A DNA stretch of 24,993 nt from a virus, in the IMG/VR virus record IMGVR_UViG_3300009155_000239, positions 1-24,993 of that record; one strand, given 5' to 3'. Positions 19,901 to 24,993 of this stretch are shown here, in pieces; within the stretch, counting starts at the first letter, position 1, and each line of letters starts with the position of its first letter. The notes under the pieces were generated by a model. The model saw only the letters and a program-made list of their open reading frames with translations, was not told the origin of the DNA and did not search any database. The translations under genes were made by a program, and so were the position numbers.

Positions 19901-22258
19901 CCAACGCGCACCTTGCTCGGCGACCCATTCGCTAAACGAGCGTTGATAGTCCTTACCGACAACGGTTCTTCTGACACCTTCTCCTGCCGCTTTGGTGACA
20001 GTCTTTGTCGTGCTCTTCTTGAAGATTTCGTACTGCTCTCTAGTCAGACCAGCAGCCTTCAAAGTCGCGTCCGTGAAACCGGGGTCCTCCAGTTTCATGG
20101 GATTACGAATGGCATTAAGCATCATGAACCGCTCGACAGAAGCGGGGTTACGTTGCTTTACATACTGATCGATGACGGCATTAAAAGTGTCGTCGTTTGC
20201 TGACCTGATCCAAGTGAACTCCAGAGGATGGGAAAGCTCATGGAATAGGGTCTTCAGAAGATATTCACGTGCAGCGACCTGATCTCCGGCAACAGATTTA
20301 ATCTTGTTGAGATCGAGTTGCAGTGTGAACTGAGTGCCTCCACCGGAAGAAGATCCAATCCCTGTAATCATACGACCGTAGGCTCCGGGAATGGTCGTTG
20401 ACTCGATGGCAAACGAGGTTCCCGGATACAGTCCTTGGACCAAGGTCCGCGCAACATCGACCACGCCCGGCAGCGCCTTGTTCAGTTCCCGCTCGCTCAA
20501 AGGAGAGATGCTGATCTTAGCGGGTTCCGGGGTAACGCCAGCAGGAGTTGGTGTGATCGGTGCCGGAGGAGGCAACGGAGCAAGCGGAAGGATGGGCGGG
20601 GATTTGACCGGGGGCTTACCAGTAACCGGAGGTGCTTTAGGAGCGGTCGGCGTGGGGGTAAGAACACCTTTGGTGATGTTGCTGTAAGCGTCAGGATGGA
20701 CTGTCCGCATATAGTCAACGGGCAACGGACCACCGCTCTTCTCATTTTCGATCAGGGTCTTGGCCTGATCTTTCATGTAAGAACGAATGTCTTTTCCATA
20801 GGTGTTGATCTGCTGGTCAGTGAAACCAAGATCCTTCAAGAACCCACGGTACTGCGCATCCTTTGCTGACTTCTTAGCGCCAGCGGTAATGAACAGAGCC
20901 TTGTCCACCCCATTCGCGAACATAGGTTGGAATTGTGCCGTGCCAAAACCAAACATTGGCTTTGCCCCAGCCAAGTTTTTTGGAAGGCCAAAAGCAGGAA
21001 GTTCTGCAACAGGTGTCGGCGCAGGCGTGGGGGCCGGAGCAACAGGAGCTGGAGCTTCCGGAACGGTTGGTTCAACAGGAGCTGGGGTAGGAGCGGGCGC
21101 AGCCGGAGCTTCCGGAGCGGTAGGCTCAACAGGAGCCGGAGCGGCCGGAGCAGCGGGTTCCTCTGGAACCGTCGGAGCAAGCGGCTCACCTTCTGGAACC
21201 TGTGGCTCTTCGCCAACTGGAACGGGACCGGGTTCCGGTGTCGGAGCAGCTTCCGGGGCCGGAGGTGTTTCAACAACAGGCTCTTGTGCGGGAGCAGCGG
21301 CCGGAGTTTCTTGACGACCCAGCACAACATTGCTGACTCCGGTCACCGGACCGCCGACAATGGCCCCACGGATCGAGCTGTCGAGAATCTCTTTCCAGTT
21401 CTGCGACGTGAAGAACTCTTTGTTCTGATCGACAAAGGAAATGGCCGCTTGGTTAACGGCTTCCTGCATGCCTTCAGTGAGGCCTTCCTTTGCCGCGCCT
21501 TCCGCAAAGCCAAGACCAAGACGTTTCTTGATGGAGCCAACAAGAGCGTCCTTTGCCGGACCCGACATCTTTCCGATGACGGAGGCGGGCAGGATGGATT
21601 CGAGAGCGGCGTTGATACCGCCAGCAACAAGAGATGCGCCGATCTCTTCTTTGCCTGTCTCTTTCAAAATCGAGGCGTAGGCTTCCGGAACGGTCTGCGC
21701 AGCGGAGCCCGCGGCCGTGGCTAGAGTCGTAGCCGCAGCGCGACCAGCAAGAGACAACCCGCGAGAAGCAACAGCACCAGCACCACCTGTGAGAAGACCG
21801 GGGACAATGGATGGCAGACCTTCGCCAAACGCCTCTGCGCCATAACGCAAAGCGGAAACCGGACCAGTGATGTCCTCGTAAGACTGAAATTCGCGCGGAT
21901 ATTTCTTGGCAATATCCAGTTCACTTTGAGCGGCTTCGCGAAGCTGACGATCAGCAAACGACCCGGCTGCACCAGCCACGCCCTCAGCACCGAGAGATTC
22001 GGCAGCGCGTTGGACGCCACGCCCAGCAAGAGCCGGGAGGTAGTCGCCAAGCAAAACCTTCGTCTGTTCTACGCCACGCCCAAAGCCTTGCGTAAACAAC
22101 TGGCCAATGCCGCGTTCGGGCTTCGGCTTGTTTTCTTCAAGGAACTTTGGATAGAGGTCAGTCGCCACGTAAGAAATGGCCTGATCAACCGTCGCACCCT
22201 CTGGAGCGTCAACTCGGAAAACCTGACCATTTGGAGCGGTGACGTTAAAAGTAGGCAT
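16940..22258 (-). CDS. giant polyvalent virion/ejection protein with HExxH and LPD38-like region
   Basis: This 1,772-aa protein starts at ATG 22258 (GGGGTG upstream; TTG 22273 would add five residues). Regions: N-terminal small domain (1-45); Ala/Gly-rich amphipathic helices (about 55-315); Pro/Ala/Glu linker (about 317-420) with an 18-aa tandem repeat; a second Pro-rich linker (about 535-580). A zincin-like domain has HELSH (673-677; DNA 20228-20242) and a later SEWVAEQGARW (776-786) that may give the third ligand. A long C-terminal region includes YYNYLKRRGMSDADAAWEA and PFLTARIQGLYRL (about 1365-1430), matching the LPD38 type of large polyvalent proteins. Such proteins are thought to be packaged in the head and injected with the DNA. 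The function is inferred from architecture and position. Confidence 0.8.
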   Translation of the reverse strand: MPTFNVTAPNGQVFRVDAPEGATVDQAISYVATDLYPKFLEENKPKPERGIGQLFTQGFGRGVEQTKVLLGDYLPALAGRGVQRAAESLGAEGVAGAAGSFADRQLREAAQSELDIAKKYPREFQSYEDITGPVSALRYGAEAFGEGLPSIVPGLLTGGAGAVASRGLSLAGRAAATTLATAAGSAAQTVPEAYASILKETGKEEIGASLVAGGINAALESILPASVIGKMSGPAKDALVGSIKKRLGLGFAEGAAKEGLTEGMQEAVNQAAISFVDQNKEFFTSQNWKEILDSSIRGAIVGGPVTGVSNVVLGRQETPAAAPAQEPVVETPPAPEAAPTPEPGPVPVGEEPQVPEGEPLAPTVPEEPAAPAAPAPVEPTAPEAPAAPAPTPAPVEPTVPEAPAPVAPAPTPAPTPVAELPAFGLPKNLAGAKPMFGFGTAQFQPMFANGVDKALFITAGAKKSAKDAQYRGFLKDLGFTDQQINTYGKDIRSYMKDQAKTLIENEKSGGPLPVDYMRTVHPDAYSNITKGVLTPTPTAPKAPPVTGKPPVKSPPILPLAPLPPPAPITPTPAGVTPEPAKISISPLSERELNKALPGVVDVARTLVQGLYPGTSFAIESTTIPGAYGRMITGIGSSSGGGTQFTLQLDLNKIKSVAGDQVAAREYLLKTLFHELSHPLEFTWIRSANDDTFNAVIDQYVKQRNPASVERFMMLNAIRNPMKLEDPGFTDATLKAAGLTREQYEIFKKSTTKTVTKAAGEGVRRTVVGKDYQRSFSEWVAEQGARWLTKELKGLVPKTTFEKFQKDVLDGLRKLYREIATRLGFQPTEGAFEKLLRDIYGNRITTPTPRYIEKGRQGANKIINDSVGDIISTSENSIIGLDSKEEAIAKETPEQRKVRERIEKLPPGMREYAGITQREDNSISGWFNGLFRNFAGANQGETLGRALLRNTVLSNLPFLERAETRNLGKFLESHQNSTGRVMGIVSMGPLGYNPSTKSFFYHNTPSDKPLLKIFEKIGVEKMDQSQLVMLAQRELALRAAGQKGLNVLDKDGKPLTDDKLRQIIAAADPEVLEASREFQKFNDKMVEMAVQTGLIPRDLAERFKTLMYTPMYRYQDEELKRNPNITLGGDIYDAIKNPEGINAFNKTLGGGGAVYADLYENMLRNYNSIVSAAVRNVAYRETADTLTKLMKNGGDTTIAEIVNKPADGTISFRVNGQDKHMVIHDPAMFQAIAALSPQEKSAFMRAASHFTGILRTGVTATPPFQLRNTIRGLVELKIKTGMPVFEIIRGFMGGVTDTWNKGDAYRTIVAQTGFGGFGFGSGYKNQADYMKRVYTSREKPLNAWNNFLRAFDKLEGMGEITEMAPRIAYYNYLKRRGMSDADAAWEAVNLVNYHRHGAGNGVLGNVISNLIPLTPFLTARIQGLYRLVENGTEGAPKSLIGKGVIGIPAAIVTRGLMVTIINAGINAMYGDEDWYKRLSVKERLSNMYLKVGDTVVMLPRAYEVGELFGGLPTLMLDSIRKQNGNDIAMGTAEMMKKTFLFEPVPQAFKPLAELIANKNSYTGQAIETLADKNNPKEERFDEYTSSVAKLAGQLAPYTGLSPKQVDTLIRGYLGTSATLFLGTVDSLVSTGGTRPQGIFGDPTSFAGVVGNVSGLTSILKTESQLNNKFVGDFYEIKQKLTENVNSMNRAAERNDMETVRERLAEIPQAKGLYTAFNAAAARLSEINRQMEIIRSSPRFDADKKTELLEQLRLAKGRLSEQMVMAAEKVGVTR
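21051..21158. repeat. 54-bp tandem repeat in Pro-rich linker
   Basis: Two near-identical copies start with GGAGCTTCCGGA at 21051 and 21105, giving a 54-bp period. They encode an 18-residue unit beginning PVEPT(A/V)PEAPA. This is coding repeat DNA within the linker of the giant protein and a likely site of length variation. Confidence 0.7.
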
Positions 22259-22282
22259 TCTCTGACACCCCAAAGGAAAACA

Positions 22283-23773
22283 TTATTTTGCGGGAGGAGT
22301 CACTACTGTACCAGAGAAACCGGGAAAAGCTTCCTTCCCTGCTGCGCCCATACCAATAATTCCCCTTCTTGCATAATCTGCAAGGTCTTTGAGTTCTTGC
22401 TGGGAATAGAACTGCGCGGACATCGGGTTATTGATAATGGCCGCAGCGAGTTTCGGACCCTCTTTGGACTGAGTGGCGTTGAAGCCTTTGGAAACCGCAG
22501 CCGAATAGCTTTCTTTCGGATCGCCGGGCTTGTAGCCGCCGAGAATCGCATAGGTCCGGATTGCTTCCGGATCCCTGTCGTACTGCATCTTGGCAATGTC
22601 AAGTTGCAACTGCTCACGACGGCGCAGGGACTCGTCCTCGCGACGAGCGCGTTCCATTGAAGCAAAGGCTGCAATACCAGCTTGACCGCCAGCGCCGATG
22701 TTGCTGATAGCATTCGGACTGCGGCCCGCGGCCATAGCAAAGCCAGCCTGCATCAAAGCAAGCAACATGTTCTCGCGGCGCTCGGCAGAGGTTCGAGCAG
22801 CCTCCGTGGCCCTACGGTCAGCCTTGATGTCATCAAGGTTTGTTTTAACAGAGGTGTCTTCAAGCTTACGTTCAGCGGGAGACGTTGGCATACGGGGTTC
22901 TTGTGCACGGTCGTTTTCAAGCATCCGGGCAACATCAAGGGAAGCAACACCGCGACGAGGAGCCGCTACGGCATCCATGCTTCGGGTAAAGGTTGAGCCT
23001 ATTCTAGCGCCTTCGGCTTCGAGTTTCCTTTCAGCCGCCGCACGTTCTTCCGCTCGCGCCTTAAGTTGTTCTGGTGTCAGTGGACGGAAATAATCTCCGG
23101 CCGTAGATCCCGGAGATCCTTTGCGATAATCTTCAAGGGCGGTCTGTTGTTCCTGCAAGGCGTTTTGACGAGCTTCCCTTATGCGAGCAAAGTCCTCTGC
23201 GTTTTTCCGGACTCGTTCCTCTGTCGGAAGAGAAGGGAGGACAGATTCGACGTCTCTGCGGAATTGGCTTTTTGGAGCCGGATAACGGGCAAGAGCGTCC
23301 GCGTCATCAATAGCCTGACGACGCTGGGCGTTAAGCATACGATAACGGTCGGCCTCGGCCGCATAGCGAGCCTGTTCCGGAGCATAGCGAGCCCGCTGTT
23401 CTTCAAGACGGGCTTCCGCACGAAGACGTTCTGCTTCAGCGGCGGCTTCTCTCGCAGGACGATCCGCCTCAAACTGAGCGGGGTCTGTACGCTCCGCATA
23501 AGACGGGGGGTTTTGATACTGACGGTTGCGAAAATCGTATTGAGCAACAAGAGGTGTAGCAAAACCGCCTTCTTGGAACGACTGAACAGGCTGCTGTTCT
23601 TGCTGAAGCATCTGCGTCGGCATGCCGAGCGACACCGTCGGCTGGAACATGCTCTTCAGTGCTTTGGCGTTCTGATCCGGCGTGGTGACGGAATCGATAC
23701 CAAGACCGACAGACGGCGCGACAGACGTCTGCTTCTGGAACATCGAGCGTTGAAGGACGGGATCGTTGGCCAT
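22283..23773 (-). CDS. probable internal virion protein, coiled-coil rich
   Basis: This is a 496-aa protein. Residues 100-260 are a very charged helical stretch (Ala/Glu/Arg-rich), followed by a helical part to about 330. A hydrophobic, Gly/Ala-rich segment, LLALMQAGFAMAAGRSPNAI and GAGGQAGIAAF (about 345-380), leads into another charged helix (ERARREDESLRRREQLQL). A hydrophobic island between charged coiled coils is common in injected virion proteins of tailed phages. The position just upstream of the giant polyvalent protein supports that role. The ATG follows the previous stop by 3 bp with a weak ribosome-binding site. The Glu/Arg-rich composition limits what can be inferred. Confidence 0.65.
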   Translation of the reverse strand: MANDPVLQRSMFQKQTSVAPSVGLGIDSVTTPDQNAKALKSMFQPTVSLGMPTQMLQQEQQPVQSFQEGGFATPLVAQYDFRNRQYQNPPSYAERTDPAQFEADRPAREAAAEAERLRAEARLEEQRARYAPEQARYAAEADRYRMLNAQRRQAIDDADALARYPAPKSQFRRDVESVLPSLPTEERVRKNAEDFARIREARQNALQEQQTALEDYRKGSPGSTAGDYFRPLTPEQLKARAEERAAAERKLEAEGARIGSTFTRSMDAVAAPRRGVASLDVARMLENDRAQEPRMPTSPAERKLEDTSVKTNLDDIKADRRATEAARTSAERRENMLLALMQAGFAMAAGRSPNAISNIGAGGQAGIAAFASMERARREDESLRRREQLQLDIAKMQYDRDPEAIRTYAILGGYKPGDPKESYSAAVSKGFNATQSKEGPKLAAAIINNPMSAQFYSQQELKDLADYARRGIIGMGAAGKEAFPGFSGTVVTPPAK

Positions 23774-23776
23774 GTT

Positions 23777-24814
23777 TTACTTCGCAAGATTGTAGGCGGC
23801 GAGTCCGGCTGTGCCGAGACCAGCGACCTGTGAAACGAGAGACGGCGACGGAGCAGTTGTCTGGCTGATCGTCTGTTGCGACGACGGTGCGCCCTTGTAG
23901 ATGTCGGACACAAACGAGATGCGCTGGAACGGCTCGTAGGCCTGCTGGATAGCCGACTGCCGAGCAGCATCCAGTTCCTTCTGACGGTTGGCCTGTTGCT
24001 GCGCGCCAATGTTGTACAGGAACGAGACGTCGCCCTGCTGAAGACCTGATTGCAATTGACCAAGGGCCGCGGTCTGCTGACCAAGTGTGCCGATACCAGC
24101 AGCACTAGCCTGCTGCAATTGACCCGCCTGCGTTGCGCCCTGCAACCCAAGCTGTCCCGCACCAAGCGCAAGGTTACCCGCCGACTGAGCACGTGCCTGT
24201 TGGTTGGCAAAGGCGTTCATTGCAGCGTTCTGCGCTTGGCTGTAGTTGGCGAAGTAATCTTCCAAGATGCGCTTGGATTGGACGTCGGCAAGATTACGTC
24301 CGAGCTCGGCCCGTTGAACCCCTTCGCGACTGCCACCGAAAGCCCCGGCCTTTACAGCCTGCGCCGACAAAGCTTGCTGCTGGATTTGAGCCTGACGGCC
24401 CATCTCCTCAACAGCCCGTTGTGTGACCGCCTCTTGGTAGGGGTTCATATAGGAAATAGCAGCGAGTGGATTGTAGGCTTGCGCACCAGCCGCACCAAAA
24501 GAGGCAGCAAGGTTACCATACCCCCCAGCAGTCTGCATTCCGGCCATGCCGTATTGAGGAAGCCCGCCATAGCCTTCCGCTGCCTTGGTAAACGCCTGAC
24601 CCGCTGCCTGCATATAGGGGGCGTAAGAACCGATACCTGTGCCAGACAATTCAAGTGCACGAATCTGCTGAGGAGTCATCTCAGCCGCGCGCATAACTGG
24701 CAATTCAACAGGGATTTCAGCCCGCTCTTTGGCAAGCTTCAGAAGACCAAGCTTATAGGCTTCGATCTCTGGGGCTTCGCGGACTATCTGTTCTTGGACT
24801 GTAGTCTCGGCCAT
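23777..24814 (-). CDS. conserved Ala/Gln-rich virion-associated protein
   Basis: This is a 345-aa protein. A charged N-terminus (1-45, EQIVREAPEIEAYKLGLLKLA) is followed by a Gly/Ala/Tyr-rich part. Then comes the block SYMNPYQEAVTQRAVEEM (120-137) with a helix and KAGAFGGSREGVQRAEL (about 155-171). The rest is Ala/Gln/Gly-rich helical repeat. The YMNPY...AFGGSR combination occurs in many environmental tailed-phage structural genes. I infer a structural or ejected virion protein and cannot name its place in the particle. It starts 2 bp after the preceding stop (TAACCATG) with GGATGG as the only ribosome-binding signal. Confidence 0.7.
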   Translation of the reverse strand: MAETTVQEQIVREAPEIEAYKLGLLKLAKERAEIPVELPVMRAAEMTPQQIRALELSGTGIGSYAPYMQAAGQAFTKAAEGYGGLPQYGMAGMQTAGGYGNLAASFGAAGAQAYNPLAAISYMNPYQEAVTQRAVEEMGRQAQIQQQALSAQAVKAGAFGGSREGVQRAELGRNLADVQSKRILEDYFANYSQAQNAAMNAFANQQARAQSAGNLALGAGQLGLQGATQAGQLQQASAAGIGTLGQQTAALGQLQSGLQQGDVSFLYNIGAQQQANRQKELDAARQSAIQQAYEPFQRISFVSDIYKGAPSSQQTISQTTAPSPSLVSQVAGLGTAGLAAYNLAK

Positions 24815-24816
24815 GG

Positions 24817-24993
24817 TTACGCCATCCGTTCAAATTTATGCATGAGCTCGTACATCTTACGAGCACCCTTCATGCGGTCGCCTTTGCCCGCGCCGCGGAC
24901 GGCTTTGGCTGTCATCACAAACTCACCGTCGCTGAGACGGGCTGGGATCGAATCACTGGTCCCGGACCCCGGACCGTGGATCGCGCCACCAGC
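24817..24993 (-). CDS. C-terminal fragment of a phage virion-associated protein
   Basis: Only the last 58 codons are in the window; the gene continues beyond the right edge. The visible part reads GGAIHGPGSGTSDSIPARLS, then DGEFVMTAKAVRGAGKGDR, then MYELMHKFERMA. This GxGT-SDSIPA-L-DGEFV motif followed by a short helix is a well-known C-terminal module of phage virion-associated proteins, found on otherwise different proteins. It lies upstream of the 345-aa gene in the leftward late operon. The full product cannot be named from this end. Confidence 0.7.
   Translation of the reverse strand, partial: AGGAIHGPGSGTSDSIPARLSDGEFVMTAKAVRGAGKGDRMKGARKMYELMHKFERMA

Noticed and set aside
20927-22660. 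Plus-strand reading frames (265 and 244 codons) opposite the virion genes
   Set aside because: They are antisense to the Pro/Ala-rich linker and the 496-aa gene. Ser/Arg/Gly-rich translations are expected from the complement of such DNA.

Overview
The window is part of a double-stranded DNA tailed-phage genome (Caudoviricetes). It holds the start of a terminase small-subunit gene, a dense early operon of very small genes, a complete replication module, a lysis cassette and several large virion-protein genes. No integrase, tRNA, rRNA, insertion sequence or CRISPR array was seen. A GcrA-type zinc domain and a 3TM holin of the gene-transfer-agent type point to an alphaproteobacterial host; this is inference from two families only.

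Layout. (1) 1-186, leftward: N-terminal part of the terminase small subunit, running off the window. (2) 187-634: the only long non-coding stretch, a divergent control region with a 66-bp imperfect inverted repeat around an AT-rich core. (3) 635-6073, rightward: 22 tightly packed, mostly overlapping small genes, including a staphylococcal-nuclease-like protein, an AT-hook protein, Cys-rich proteins, two membrane microproteins and a GcrA-like zinc protein. The last gene encodes a winged-helix regulator with its own promoter, which sits on a perfect inverted repeat. (4) 13650-6048, leftward: the replication module, read as three small or unknown proteins (one possibly ssDNA-binding), an intrinsic terminator, a PrimPol-type primase, a UvrD-like helicase, a small Cys protein, family A DNA polymerase, an HNH endonuclease and a conserved small protein. 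(5) 13773-15221, rightward: a lone SNF2-type helicase, divergent from the replication module. (6) 24993-15218, leftward: virion genes (a C-terminal fragment, 345 aa, 496 aa and a 1,772-aa polyvalent protein), then membrane/coiled-coil protein, small exported protein, 3TM holin and GH108 endolysin.

How it fits together. The terminase gene and the virion/lysis genes all read leftward. If the genome is circular or circularly permuted, they form one late arm entering at the right edge and continuing from the left edge. The early operon and the replication module converge at 6048-6073; the SNF2 gene and the lysis cassette converge at 15218-15221. The replication set is PolA with PrimPol, UvrD and SNF2 helicases; no DnaB- or T7 gp4-type helicase is visible. 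The polymerase has Leu at the position equivalent to E. coli Pol I Phe762.

Family assignments come from reading motifs in translations, without database searches. Most small early proteins have no function I can name.
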